NCBI GenBank assembly: GCA_905234645.1
Contig: CAJOIS010000022.1
Span: forward strand, 1 to 64,000
Source of the DNA: an uncultured Bacteroidales bacterium
Lineage (GTDB): Bacteria; Bacteroidota; Bacteroidia; Bacteroidales; F082
DNA length: 64,000 nucleotides
Reading direction: 5' to 3'
Shown here: in pieces, positions 34,071-43,888 of the stretch
Layout: each line of letters starts with the position of its first letter
Numbering within the stretch: the first letter of the stretch is position 1
The notes under the pieces: model-generated
The model's database searches: none
What the model was told of the DNA's origin: nothing
Seen by the model: only the letters and a program-made list of their open reading frames with translations
Position numbers and translations under genes: made by a program

Positions 34071-34769
34071 ATGGACAGAACAGGATTAACCTACAATACA
34101 GAAAAAGAACAAATCGTCATCTCCGAATATGGCCGTTGCATCCAGGAGATGATCAAGAAGCTGCCGGAAATCGAAGACCGTGAGCAGCGCACCGAAGCAG
34201 CAAAATACATCATCAGCGTGATGGTGCAGATGAACCCTAGCATCAAGCAGTCGAGCGACTACGAACACAAGCTATGGGACCATCTCTACATGATTTCAGG
34301 CTACAACCTCGACGTGGACAGCCCCTATGCCCCGCCCACCATCGAGTCGCAGCAAAAAAAGCCGCAACATATCGGCTATCAGAATAACGACATCAAATAC
34401 GGCCACTACGGCCAATATCTCATCAAGATGATTGAAGCCGCATCGAAAGAAGAGAACGACGACATACGTGAAGCCCTCGCCTACTCTTTGGCCAGCCAGA
34501 TGAAACGCGACTACCTGGAGTGGAACAAGAGCGTCGTCAACGACCAAGTCATCATCGACGACCTGAAAAGACTATCGGACGGCCGTCTGGTCATCTCTGA
34601 CGAGTCGAAACTGAACAGCGCCGGAGAGGCGAACGGGAAAGGCCAGCAACAAGCCAAGCAACAGCAAGGCAAGAAGAAAAAGAAGAAAGTGCCGAACCTA
34701 AAGGCCAACATGAACAACCCGAATAACCCGGCCTACAAAAAGCGCATGGAACAAATGGGAAAACAATAA
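34071..34769 (+). CDS. DUF4290 protein
   Basis: The 232-aa cytoplasmic protein has a conserved helical N-terminal half (YNTEKEQIVISEYGRCIQEM, NPSIKQSSDYEHKLWDHLY), characteristic of DUF4290 in Bacteroidota. A basic, Lys/Gln-rich tail (KKKKKKVPNLKANMNNPNNP) might bind nucleic acid. Function is unknown. The gene lies just upstream of murA, an arrangement that suggests co-expression; the gap is filled with repeats. Confidence 0.88.
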   Translation: MDRTGLTYNTEKEQIVISEYGRCIQEMIKKLPEIEDREQRTEAAKYIISVMVQMNPSIKQSSDYEHKLWDHLYMISGYNLDVDSPYAPPTIESQQKKPQHIGYQNNDIKYGHYGQYLIKMIEAASKEENDDIREALAYSLASQMKRDYLEWNKSVVNDQVIIDDLKRLSDGRLVISDESKLNSAGEANGKGQQQAKQQQGKKKKKKVPNLKANMNNPNNPAYKKRMEQMGKQ

Positions 34770-34806
34770 CGATTAAATGCGGAAATGCGAAGCATTCGAC
34801 GTAGTC

Positions 34807-34877
34807 AATTCGGAATTCGGAATGCAGAATAGCGCTAGCGCCAACTCTAAACTCTGAACTCTAAACTCTAAACTGAA
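34807..34877 (+). repeat. GGAATGC-type repeat (copy 2) followed by a 7-bp tandem array before murA
   Basis: AATTCGGAATTCGGAATGCA (34807-34826) matches the repeat at 15298. From 34843, five heptads follow: AACTCTA, AACTCTG, AACTCTA, AACTCTA, AACTGAA. The array ends one base before the murA ATG. An AGCGCTAGCGC palindrome lies between the two parts. Confidence 0.8.
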
Positions 34878-34878
34878 T

Positions 34879-36186
34879 ATGGCATCACTGAAGATAAAAG
34901 GCGGCTGCAGGCTGCAAGGCGAAATCTTTCCACAAGGCGCAAAGAACGAAGCCATGCAGATCCTTTGTGCCTGCCTGCTCACCGACGAGAAGGTCACCAT
35001 ACACAACCTGCCCGACATCCTTGACATCAACAACCTGATTGCGTTGTTGGAGGGCATGGGCGTCGCGGTGGAACGCACCACACGCCACGATATCACCTTG
35101 CAGGCCAAGGAAATCAACTTCAATTATTTCCACCTGAGTGCCTATCAAAACACGGCTTCCAAGCTGCGCGGCAGCGTGATGATGACTGGACCGATGCTCG
35201 CCCGTTTCGGCAAGGCCTATATGCCTAAGCCCGGTGGCGACAAGATAGGCCGCCGCCGTTTGGACACACATGTCATCGGCTTACAGAAGCTCGGTGCCAT
35301 CTTTGATTTCAACTCCTATGCCGTAGTAGTGCAGCGTGGTGGTTTGAAAGGCTGCTACATGCTCCTTGACGAGGCCTCCGTCACCGGCACGGCCAACATC
35401 GTGATGGCTGCCGTGATGGCACAAGGAACCACCACCATCTTCAACGCTGCCTGTGAGCCTTATCTCGTGCAGCTCTGCACCATGCTCAACAACATGGGTG
35501 CCGACATCAAGGGCGTTGGTTCCAACCTTTTGACCATCAACGGCGTCAGCCGCTTGCACGGCACCGACCATACCCTGCTCGCCGACATGATCGAGGTGGG
35601 CAGCTTCATTGGCATGGCCGCTATGACAGGCAGCGAAATCACCATCAAGAATGCGGGCATCGCCCAGCTGGGCATCATCCCCGATGTGTTCCGCAAACTC
35701 GGCATCCAGATGGAATACCGCGGCGACGACATCTTCATCCCCGCGCAGGAACACTACGAGGTGCAGACCTTCATGGACGGCAGCATCCTCACCGTCGCCG
35801 ATGCCCCCTGGCCCGGCTTCACACCCGACCTGATCAGTATCGTCTTAGTGGTGGCCACCCAAGCCAAAGGCACCGTACTCATCCACCAGAAGATGTTTGA
35901 AAGCCGCTTGTTTTTCGTCGACAAGCTCATCGACATGGGTGCGCAGATCATCCTTTGTGACCCGCACCGCGCCAATGTCATCGGCCTCGACCATTCCCAT
36001 GCCCTGCGTGGCATCCGCATGGCCTCGCCCGACATCCGCGCCGGCGTCGCACTGCTCATCGCCGCCCTCTCCGCCGACGGCACCAGTATCATCGACAACA
36101 GTGACCAAATCGAACGCGGCTACCAGTACATCGACAAACGCGTGAACAACCTCAGCCTCGACGGCCCCATCATCGAGCGCCTCTAA
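34879..36186 (+). CDS. murA: UDP-N-acetylglucosamine 1-carboxyvinyltransferase
   Basis: At 435 aa it has the standard length. MurA transfers enolpyruvate from PEP to UDP-GlcNAc, the first committed step of peptidoglycan synthesis. The two-domain inside-out barrel is indicated by GEIFPQGAKNEAMQIL, ARFGKAYMPKPGGDKIG, RRRLDTHVIGLQKLGA and the C-terminal DNSDQIERGYQYI. In E. coli the loop reads PGGCTIG and Cys115 is the fosfomycin target; here the residue is Asp (PGGDKIG), a substitution known to keep activity and block fosfomycin. The start directly follows a heptad repeat array. Confidence 0.96.
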   Translation: MASLKIKGGCRLQGEIFPQGAKNEAMQILCACLLTDEKVTIHNLPDILDINNLIALLEGMGVAVERTTRHDITLQAKEINFNYFHLSAYQNTASKLRGSVMMTGPMLARFGKAYMPKPGGDKIGRRRLDTHVIGLQKLGAIFDFNSYAVVVQRGGLKGCYMLLDEASVTGTANIVMAAVMAQGTTTIFNAACEPYLVQLCTMLNNMGADIKGVGSNLLTINGVSRLHGTDHTLLADMIEVGSFIGMAAMTGSEITIKNAGIAQLGIIPDVFRKLGIQMEYRGDDIFIPAQEHYEVQTFMDGSILTVADAPWPGFTPDLISIVLVVATQAKGTVLIHQKMFESRLFFVDKLIDMGAQIILCDPHRANVIGLDHSHALRGIRMASPDIRAGVALLIAALSADGTSIIDNSDQIERGYQYIDKRVNNLSLDGPIIERL

Positions 36187-36211
36187 GCCCGTTTTCACCC
36201 TATTCTGCCAT

Positions 36212-36238
36212 TTTGTCAAAGCCATTGCTTTGGCAAAG
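36212..36238. promoter_or_regulatory. Two TTTGnCAAAG sites upstream of grpE
   Basis: TTTGTCAAAG (36212-36221) and TTTGGCAAAG (36229-36238) are near-palindromic and start 17 bp apart, 52 bp before grpE. They may be operator sites of a heat-shock regulator; the factor is unknown. Confidence 0.4.
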
Positions 36239-36290
36239 GATTTGATAGTATCTGCGGCGAATTGAGAAATAAGTAAAAACCACACATATC

Positions 36291-36929
36291 ATGACACAAA
36301 ACGAAAACGTTAACAATCAAGACGATGCCTTGAAAGACACCGTCAATCCCGACATGGAGAACGGCCAAGGAAACGCCGATGAACAGCCAAAGCAAGAGGA
36401 AGCCACCGTAGCCAAAGAGGCCACAAGTGACACCGTTTCGGACAAAAAGTCAAAGCGCTTCAAGGTCCGTCATGCACAGGAGAAAGCCCTGGAGGAAGAA
36501 AAGGCAAAGTACGCTGAACTGAACGACAAATACCTACGCCTGTTCTCGGAGTTCGACAACTTCCGCAAGCGCACTGCCAAGGAAAAGCTCGACCTCACCG
36601 TCACGGCATCGGAGAACGTCATCAAGGACATCCTGCCCGTGTTTGACGACTTCGAGCGTGCCCTGCAAAACATGGAAAAGAACGGCAACGAGGCCGATAT
36701 ACAAGGCGTTACATTGATTTTCAACAAGTTAAAAGACACCTTGAAGAAGAAAGGCCTAGAGGAAATCGAGGCAACGGACGCCGACTTCAACACCGACGAG
36801 CACGAGGCCCTCACCATGATCCCCGCCCCCGACGAAAGCAAGAAGGGCAAGGTGATGGATGTCATCCAAAAAGGCTACAAGCTCAACGGCAAGGTAATCC
36901 GCTTCGCCCGCGTGGTGGTCGGGAATTAA
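36291..36929 (+). CDS. grpE: Nucleotide exchange factor GrpE
   Basis: The protein is 212 aa. A disordered acidic N-terminus (~1-60) leads into a long coiled coil (LEEEKAKYAELNDKYLRLFSEFDNFRKRTAKE) and the small beta domain with NPDxHEAL-like DFNTDEHEALTMIP and GYKLNGKVIRFARVVV. GrpE releases ADP from DnaK. It is followed after 16 bp by dnaJ, the usual arrangement; dnaK itself is not in the window. Confidence 0.96.
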   Translation: MTQNENVNNQDDALKDTVNPDMENGQGNADEQPKQEEATVAKEATSDTVSDKKSKRFKVRHAQEKALEEEKAKYAELNDKYLRLFSEFDNFRKRTAKEKLDLTVTASENVIKDILPVFDDFERALQNMEKNGNEADIQGVTLIFNKLKDTLKKKGLEEIEATDADFNTDEHEALTMIPAPDESKKGKVMDVIQKGYKLNGKVIRFARVVVGN

Positions 36930-36945
36930 GAAAGGAGTCTAACCT

Positions 36946-38142
36946 ATGGCAGACAAACAAAAACGAGATTACTACGAGGTGCTAGGAGTAAACAAGAGCT
37001 CCACACCCGATGAGATAAAGAGCGCCTACCGTAAGGCCGCCCTCAAATGGCACCCCGACAAATGGGTGAACGGCACCGACGCCGAGAAGAAGACCGCCGA
37101 GGAGAACTTCAAGGAAGCCTCGGAGGCCTATTCCGTATTAAGCGACGAGAACAAGAAGGCGCGCTACGACCGCTATGGCTTTGCCGGCATGGACGGCAGT
37201 TCGGCCAGCGGTGGCAGTGGTTTCGGCGGCTTTGGCGACTTCGACTTGAACGACATCCTCAACAGTGTGTTCGGTCGCGGCTTCGACTTCGGTGGCGGTT
37301 TCAGTGGCTTCAGCGGCTTCGGCGGCGGCAGCAGCCGTGGCGGCACCGTCAAGCAGCGTGGCTCCAACATCCGCGTGAAGGTGAAGCTCAACCTGCAAGA
37401 AATCGCCAAAGGCACCAAGAAGAAAATCAAAGTCAGCAAATACGTGGCATGCACGCACTGCCACGGCAGCGGCTCCGAAGATGGCTCCACCGAGACCTGT
37501 CCCACCTGCCACGGCCGCGGTCAGGTGGTGCAGACCGTCAACAGCTTCTTCGGACAGATGCAGACCGCCTCGGTGTGTCCCACCTGCGGCGGACAAGGCA
37601 CCGTCATCAAGAAGAAATGCACCCACTGCGGCGGCGAGGGTATCATGAAGGGCGATGAGATCATCGACATTGACATCCCTGCCGGCGTCGGCGAAGGCAT
37701 GCAACTCACCGTGCGCGGTAAAGGCAACGCCGGCCCGCACAATGGCGTGAACGGCGACCTGCTCGTCCTCATCGAGGAGGAAGCCCATCCCGACTTCGAA
37801 CGCGACGAAAGCACCTTGATATACAACCTGTTCATCACCATTCCTGAAGCCATCCTCGGCACACAGGCCGAAGTGCCCACCATCGACGGCAAGGTACGGG
37901 TAAAGATCGCCCCTGGCACACAAAGCGGCAAGGTGTTGCGACTGAGAGGCAAAGGCCTGCGCATCCTCAACGGCTATGGCAGCGGCGACATGCTCGTCAA
38001 CGTCAACGTGTGGGTGCCCAAGAAAGTCAGCAAGGAAGAGGAACAGCTCTTGCAGCAGCTTGGGCAGTCGCAGAACTTCAAGCCCAACCCAACACCCGAA
38101 GAGAAGAGTTTCTTCAGTAAGATAAAGGATTACTTTAATTGA
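36946..38142 (+). CDS. dnaJ: Chaperone DnaJ
   Basis: The 398-aa type I J-protein has a J domain with HPD (ALKWHPDKW), a Gly/Phe-rich linker (SGGSGFGGFGDFDLND) and four zinc-binding CxxCxGxG repeats (CTHCHGSG, CPTCHGRG, CPTCGGQG, CTHCGGEG). The C-terminal substrate-binding domains follow. It stimulates DnaK ATPase and delivers clients. The stop codon TGA is the start of a dispersed GACGCGAGAC repeat, so the gene end may have been reshaped by that element. Confidence 0.97.
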   Translation: MADKQKRDYYEVLGVNKSSTPDEIKSAYRKAALKWHPDKWVNGTDAEKKTAEENFKEASEAYSVLSDENKKARYDRYGFAGMDGSSASGGSGFGGFGDFDLNDILNSVFGRGFDFGGGFSGFSGFGGGSSRGGTVKQRGSNIRVKVKLNLQEIAKGTKKKIKVSKYVACTHCHGSGSEDGSTETCPTCHGRGQVVQTVNSFFGQMQTASVCPTCGGQGTVIKKKCTHCGGEGIMKGDEIIDIDIPAGVGEGMQLTVRGKGNAGPHNGVNGDLLVLIEEEAHPDFERDESTLIYNLFITIPEAILGTQAEVPTIDGKVRVKIAPGTQSGKVLRLRGKGLRILNGYGSGDMLVNVNVWVPKKVSKEEEQLLQQLGQSQNFKPNPTPEEKSFFSKIKDYFN

Positions 38143-38203
38143 CGCGAGACTTCGAGACGCGAGACACGAAACAAAAAGACCCGTGTCCCGCAGTCCCGTG
38201 TCC
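38139..38203. repeat. Dispersed GACGCGAGAC inverted repeat, copy 1
   Basis: TTGACGCGAGACTTCGAGAC and onward faces CCCGTGTCCCGCAGTCCCGT across an A-rich loop. The left arm includes the dnaJ stop. The second copy is at 49348-49419. Confidence 0.8.
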
Positions 38204-38212
38204 AACAGACTA

Positions 38213-39139
38213 ATGATGACAAAAATAACCGTCAACGAGGTCACAAAGAAATTCGCCGACCACATCGCCTTAGACCGTATGTGCATTGACATCCCAGAGC
38301 ATTGCATATACGGCCTTTTGGGTCCCAATGGCGCCGGCAAGACCACCCTCATCCGCATCCTCAACCAAATCACTGCCCCCGACTCCGGCCAAGTGCTGAT
38401 AGGAGGAGAACCGCTGTGCCAGAAGCACATCACTCATATCGGCTACCTGCCCGAGGAACGCGGCCTATACAAGAAGATGAAAGTCGGCGAGCAAGCCATC
38501 TACCTCGCCGAGTTGAAAGGCATTAATAAAGCCGAGGCCCAAAAACGGCTGAAGGAATGGTTCGACAAGTTCGAAATCAGCAGCTGGTGGGACAAGAAAG
38601 TCGAGGAACTCTCGAAAGGCATGCAACAGAAGGTGCAGTTCATCACCACCGTCATCCACAAACCCGACATCCTCATCTTCGACGAGCCTTTCAGCGGCTT
38701 CGACCCCATCAATGCCAACCTCTTGAAGGAATCCATCCTCGAGCTGAGGGACAAAGGCGCCACCATTTTGCTCTCCACCCACAACATGGCCTCCGTAGAG
38801 GAGCTGTGTGACAGCATAACTCTTATCAACAACGGCAAGAGCATTCTGCAAGGGCGTGTCGTCGACATCAAGCGGCAACACGACACCCACAAGAGGGAAA
38901 TCATTATCCGCACGGACAACTCACAGCCGATTTATGCCTTGGGCGACACCTATAATAATATAAAGGTGGAACCGACAGAGGTGACGGACGAGATCAAGCT
39001 GACCACCTTTAGTGAGTCACCTAACGCCTTACTGGAGCAGCTGATGCAAATCGGGCAACTCGTCTCCTACAAAGAGGTGCTACCATCCATGAACGACATC
39101 TTTATCCAAGAAGTGCAATCCCAAAATCAAGCCTCATGA
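38213..39139 (+). CDS. ABC transporter ATP-binding protein (NatA/ABC-2 type)
   Basis: The track's start at 38183 lies inside the repeat, so the ATG at 38213 (MMTKITVNEV) is preferred; the next codon is also ATG. The ~308-aa protein has Walker A GPNGAGKTT, signature LSKGMQQKVQ, Walker B ILIFDEPF and the H-loop STHNMAS. A C-terminal extension typical of DrrA/NatA proteins (DUF4162-like) follows. Its stop overlaps the permease start by 4 bp, so the two form one exporter. The substrate may be a drug, Na+ or lipid and is not predictable. Confidence 0.92.
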   Translation: MMTKITVNEVTKKFADHIALDRMCIDIPEHCIYGLLGPNGAGKTTLIRILNQITAPDSGQVLIGGEPLCQKHITHIGYLPEERGLYKKMKVGEQAIYLAELKGINKAEAQKRLKEWFDKFEISSWWDKKVEELSKGMQQKVQFITTVIHKPDILIFDEPFSGFDPINANLLKESILELRDKGATILLSTHNMASVEELCDSITLINNGKSILQGRVVDIKRQHDTHKREIIIRTDNSQPIYALGDTYNNIKVEPTEVTDEIKLTTFSESPNALLEQLMQIGQLVSYKEVLPSMNDIFIQEVQSQNQAS

Positions 39140-40449
39140 ACAAGATCGGACTCATCATCAAGCGCGAGTACCTGACGCGCGTGCGCAAGCGCAGCTTCCT
39201 CATCCTGACCTTCCTGGGGCCCATCCTCTTGGCGGCCATTTACATCATCCCCATCATGCTCGCCCTCAATTCCAGCACAGACCACCTGCGTGTGGCTGTC
39301 GTCGACGAGAGCCGTTGGTTTGAGGAACGCTTCACCAACAACAAGGAACATACCTTTGTCACCATGCAAGGCCAACCCATCGACTCGGTCAAAGAAATGG
39401 TGAAAAGCGGCGTCTTCGACATGGCATTGTATGTGCCTCCAACACAACTCAACATCCCTTCGAATGCCGTAGTCTACAGCATACGGCAGGTGCCTATGGA
39501 AGTTGAGAACTACATCAGCAGCGTGATGAAGAAGGAAATCGAAGACCAAAAACTGATGGCACAAGGCGTCGACCCAGAGATCGTCAGCTCGGTGAAGACC
39601 GACGTCAACTTGCAAATCATGCGCATGGACGACAAAGGCAACGAAAAGGAGACCTTCACCAAGGTACAGTTTGCCCTTGGCATCGGATTGGCCATGATGG
39701 TCTACATGTTCATCATCTTCTTTGGCGGACAGGTGATGCAAGGCGTGGCGGAAGAGAAGAACAACCGCATCATCGAAGTCATCATCAGCTCGGTGAAACC
39801 CTTCCAGCTGATGATGGGAAAAGTCATCGGCGTCTCGCTCGTAGCCCTCACCCAGTTCGTCATGTGGATCCTGCTGACGGGCGTGCTTTATGTAGGCTTC
39901 TCCGCCTTCATCGGCATCAGCCATCCCGACTTGCTGTCGGCTGGCACCGTAATGAGCCAGGAAATCACCACCAACGACATCATGAACAACGAAAGCGTTC
40001 AAGGCATCCTGCAAATCGTCCACAGCATCAACTTTGGCACCATCATCGGCTGCTTCCTAATATTCTTCATTTTAGGGTATCTGCTCTATGCTACCTTGTA
40101 TGCCGCCATCGGCTCGTTGGTTGACAACAATACTGATTCACAGCAATTTACATTACCCATCACCGTACCGCTCATCATCGCCATCATCAGTTCGTTCTAC
40201 ATCGTCAACAACCCCGACAGCTCCTTGGCGGTGTGGCTCTCGATGATACCATTCACCTCCCCCATTTCGATGATGGTCAGAATCCCGTTTGGCGTGCCCA
40301 TCTGGCAGATCGTGGTTTCAATCCTGCTGCTGGTCGGCACCTTTGTCCTGATGACTTGGATTGCGGCAAAAATCTACCGCACGGGCATATTGATGTACGG
40401 AAAAAAACTTTCTTACAAGGAAATCTTCAAATGGTTAAGATACAAATAA
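39136..40449 (+). CDS. ABC-2 type permease (NatB-like)
   Basis: The 437-aa protein has one N-terminal transmembrane helix (SFLILTFLGPILLAAIYII) and a ~150-residue periplasmic domain. Five C-terminal helices follow after a conserved EKNNRIIEVIISSVKPFQLM coupling segment. This layout is typical of NatB/YhaP permeases paired with NatA-type ATPases. Start and stop overlap with the ATPase gene (ATGA) implies equimolar synthesis. Confidence 0.92.
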   Translation: MNKIGLIIKREYLTRVRKRSFLILTFLGPILLAAIYIIPIMLALNSSTDHLRVAVVDESRWFEERFTNNKEHTFVTMQGQPIDSVKEMVKSGVFDMALYVPPTQLNIPSNAVVYSIRQVPMEVENYISSVMKKEIEDQKLMAQGVDPEIVSSVKTDVNLQIMRMDDKGNEKETFTKVQFALGIGLAMMVYMFIIFFGGQVMQGVAEEKNNRIIEVIISSVKPFQLMMGKVIGVSLVALTQFVMWILLTGVLYVGFSAFIGISHPDLLSAGTVMSQEITTNDIMNNESVQGILQIVHSINFGTIIGCFLIFFILGYLLYATLYAAIGSLVDNNTDSQQFTLPITVPLIIAIISSFYIVNNPDSSLAVWLSMIPFTSPISMMVRIPFGVPIWQIVVSILLLVGTFVLMTWIAAKIYRTGILMYGKKLSYKEIFKWLRYK

Positions 40450-40523
40450 CTGAATTACAACTTTTTAAGTACAAAAACAAGGCTTTAAGGAGATAAAGAA
40501 AAAAGTGCTTAAAAAAAGTAATA

Positions 40524-40556
40524 TTTGGGTATTCAAAAGAAAAATCCTATTTTTGC
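40524..40556 (+). promoter_or_regulatory. secDF promoter (TTTG-N20-TATTTTTGC)
   Basis: TTTG at 40524-40527 and TATTTTTGC at 40548-40556 fit the Bacteroidota -33/-7 consensus well. The leader is about 70 nt. Confidence 0.75.
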
Positions 40557-40632
40557 AGGCTCGTAATTGAGTAAAAAGACCATTCTTGAAAATATAACAA
40601 ATTAAAAGTCAAATAATTAAATTAGTTTTACA

Positions 40633-43600
40633 ATGCAAAACAAAGGAGCAATCAGGACGATAGCCATTATCTTCGCGCTCATCTTTCTCTACCAGCTTTC
40701 CTTCACCTTGGTGACCAAGCGTAAGTATGCCGAAGCAGAGGCTACCAAACTTGCAAATGGAGACGAGTCCGTGTTCAATCTTCTCAAGGACGAGAAGGAA
40801 ACTTACTATCTGGACTCGATGAGCAACGTGAATGTGTATAACTTGCTGGTCAAGAAGTACACCTATCGCGATGCAAAGGAAAGAGAAATCAACTTGGGTC
40901 TGGACTTGAAGGGCGGTATGAACGTCACCCTCGAAGTCTCGGTGAAAGACATCGTGAGAGCCTTGTCGGGCAATTCTCAAGACCCCACCTTCTTGAAAGC
41001 GATGGAATTGGCCACGCAAAGACAGGAAAAGAGCGAAGGCGAATTCGTCACCCTGTTTGGTCAGGCTTTCGAGGAAGTTGACCCCAACGCCAGACTTGCT
41101 TCCATTTTCCTCTATGAATTCAAAGACAAAGGCATCACCGTCAACTCCAGCAACAACGACGTGCTGAAGGTCTTGAAGAGCTGTCGACCGTTCATACCAG
41201 ATCTTGGGTACCCGTATCGACCGTTTCGGTGTGGCACAGCCCAACATCCAAAAGATGGAGAACTCGGGCCGCATCCTCGTCGAATTGCCCGGCATCAAAG
41301 ATCCGAAGCGTGTGCGTAAGCTCCTTCAAGGTACGGCACAACTCGAATTCTGGGAGACCTACAACTTCTCAGAGATCCAGCAGTACCTAATGGAAGCCAA
41401 CAGCAAGCTCGCCGAGACCCGCAAAGCCAAGAACTCACTGGCTGAGACCGAAGCTGAGCCCGTTGCCGAAAACGAAGGCGAAGTTGAAGCTGAAACCGAG
41501 CAGCCTGTCGTCGAGGAAGCCGACAGCACCGCCATGGCCGCTGTCGACAGCACTGCCAACGACGACCTCCTCGGCCAACTCAACGAGGGCAACGAAGAAG
41601 TTGCTGCCGAAGAAGAGACTGAAGACCAATTTGCTGAGAACAACCCGTTGTTCTCCAAGCTCATGGTCATGAATAGCAACTCAGCGCGCGTGGGTATGGC
41701 CCAGGTGAAAGACACCGCCGCCATTAACCAGATGCTTGCTGAAACCCGCAACCTCTTCCCCCGCAACCTGAAGCTGGCTTGGACCGTGAAGCCTGAAGTG
41801 CTCAAAGGCAACGACGGTGAATCGGTTGAAGTGCTCGACCTCGTCGCCCTGAAGATGTCGCGCGACAACACCTGCGCCCTCGGTGGTGAAGTCATCACCG
41901 ACGCCCGTCAGGACTACGGCCAAGGCAACCAAGTGGAAGTCACCATCCAGATGAACCCCGAAGGTGCCAAGGCCTGGAAGCGCCTCACCGGCGAGAACAT
42001 CGGCAAGCAGATCGCCATCGTCCTCGACGATTACGTCTACTCCTACCCTGTCGTCAACGGTGAAATCCCGAACGGCCGTTCATCCATCAGCGGTGGCGGC
42101 ATGACCATCGAAGAGGCCCAAGACTTGGCCAACATCCTGAAGGCTGGTAAGCTGCCTGCTCCCGCCAGAATCCTGGAAGAGCAAGTGGTTGGTCCTTCGC
42201 TGGGTAAGGAAGCCGTGCAAAAGGGTATGTGGTCCATGGTGTTCGCCTTCATCCTCGTGCTGGTCTACATGGTGTTCTTCTACAAGAAGGCCGGTCTCGT
42301 GGCTGATATCGCCCTTATCGTCAACGTGTTCTTCCTGTTTGGCGTGCTGGCATGCCTCGGCTCCGTGCTGACCTTGCCTGGTATCGCAGGTATCGTGTTG
42401 ACCTTGGGTATGGCCGTCGACTCGAACGTGATTATCTTCGAACGTATCAAGGAAGAAATCAAGGCTGGCAAGGGCATCAAGCTCGCCATCGCCGACGGTT
42501 ACAAGAACGCTTACTCCGCCATCATCGACGGTAACGTCACCACCTTGATCACTGGTATCATCCTCATCATCTTGGGTACGGGTCCTGTCCACAGCTTCGC
42601 CGTCACCCTCTGCATCGGTATCCTGACCTCTCTGGCCACGTCCATCTTCATCTCGCGTTTGATCTTCGAACGCATGCTGGACAAGGAAAGAGAAATCAGC
42701 TTCAGCACTGCTTGGACACGCAACTTCTTGCAGGATAAGCACTACGATTTCATTGGCATGCGCAAGGTCTCCTTTATCATCTGCATCTGCTTCCTTGTGA
42801 TCAGCTTAGGCTCGCTCGGCATCCGTCGTCTGAACCTCGGTATCGACTTCAAGGGTGGTCGTAACTACGTTGTCCAATTCGACAATCCGAGCATCAAGGT
42901 TGAAGACGTGCGTGAGGCTTTGGCTGAGTCCAAGGTCGCCGTCAACGCCGACGCCATCCACAAAGCCCTCGAGATGAGAGAAGACCAAGAAGTGGAAGGC
43001 TGGTCAACGCCTGAAGTGAAGACCTATGGTACCAACGGTCAGGTGAAGATCACGACCAAGTTCTTGATCAACAACGACAGCCCCGCCGTCGACAGCGTCA
43101 TCCAAGTCATCCTCTACGAAAACTTGATGGGTCTCTATAACAATGACCTGACGATGAACCAGTTCTCTTCGGAAGACGAAACCGTGGGTATCTTGAGCAC
43201 CCAGAAAGTCGGTGCCACCATCGCCAGCGACGTCACACGTAAGTCTATCATCGCCATCATCGTGGCTTTGGCCCTCATGTTCTGCTACATCGCCATCCGA
43301 TTCAAGAAGTGGCAGTATGGTGTGGCTTCTATCATGGCCTTGACGCAAGATACCATCATTGTGTTGGGTATGTACTCCTTGTTCTACAATGTGCTGCCCT
43401 TCACCATGGAAGTCGACCAGAGCTTCATCGCCGCTGTGCTGACCGTCATCGGTTACTCCATCAACGCTACGGTGGTTATCTTCGACCGTATCCGTGAAAA
43501 CGTCGGTCTCCACCCGAAGAGCTCTTGGAAGACCAACATGAACAATGCTGTCAACAGCACCTTGACCCGTTCGTTCAACACCTCGGGTTCGACCTTGGTC

Positions 43601-43777
43601 GTGTTGCTCGCCATCTTCATCTTCGGCGGCGACACCATCCGCGGCTTCATCTTCGCCCTGTTGGTTGGTGTGTTGGCTGGTACCTTCTCGTCAGTGTTCC
43701 TGTCTTCGCCGTTCGCCTATGTCTTGATGAAGGGCAACAAGAAAGACAAGGACATCGTCGAAGAAGACAAGAAATGA
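40633..43777 (+). pseudogene. secDF: SecDF protein-export membrane protein, fused, with a frameshift in this sequence
   Basis: ORFs 40633-41319 and 41204-43777 read as one ~1050-aa SecD-SecF fusion, the usual Bacteroidota form. Visible parts are an N-terminal helix, LGLDLKGGMNVTLEVS of SecD, DRFGVAQPNIQKME, an acidic insertion (EAEPVAENEGEVEAETE), the SecD membrane helices, then the SecF half with LNLGIDFKGGRNYVVQF and late DRIRENVG. SecDF uses the proton gradient to help pull proteins through SecYEG. At about 41179 the frame changes from VLKVLK to AVDRSYQILGTRID with residues missing, consistent with loss of about 14 bp. Because SecDF is very important for growth, an assembly error is at least as likely as a real lesion. 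Confidence 0.88.
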
Positions 43778-43812
43778 TTGAAACATCATTATTAACCTTC
43801 TAAACTGCTTGC

Positions 43813-43844
43813 AAAAATCCCGCTGGAAACGGCGGGATTTTTTT
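43813..43844 (+). terminator. Terminator after secDF
   Basis: ATCCCGC / GCGGGAT around TGGAAACG, followed by seven T. Confidence 0.92.
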
Positions 43845-43879
43845 GTGGATAAAACCTTCTTTGTTTCACGGAATTGTTG

Positions 43880-43888
43880 TATCTTTGT
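43880..43888 (+). promoter_or_regulatory. -7 box TATCTTTGT for the PorE-like gene
   Basis: TATCTTTGT with TTTG at 43860-43863 upstream, 63 bp before the ATG. Confidence 0.6.

Noticed and set aside
37138-38433. 431-aa ORF on the minus strand
   Set aside because: It is antisense to dnaJ and the repeat behind it; the Ala/Val-rich translation reflects the Gly/Cys codons of dnaJ.
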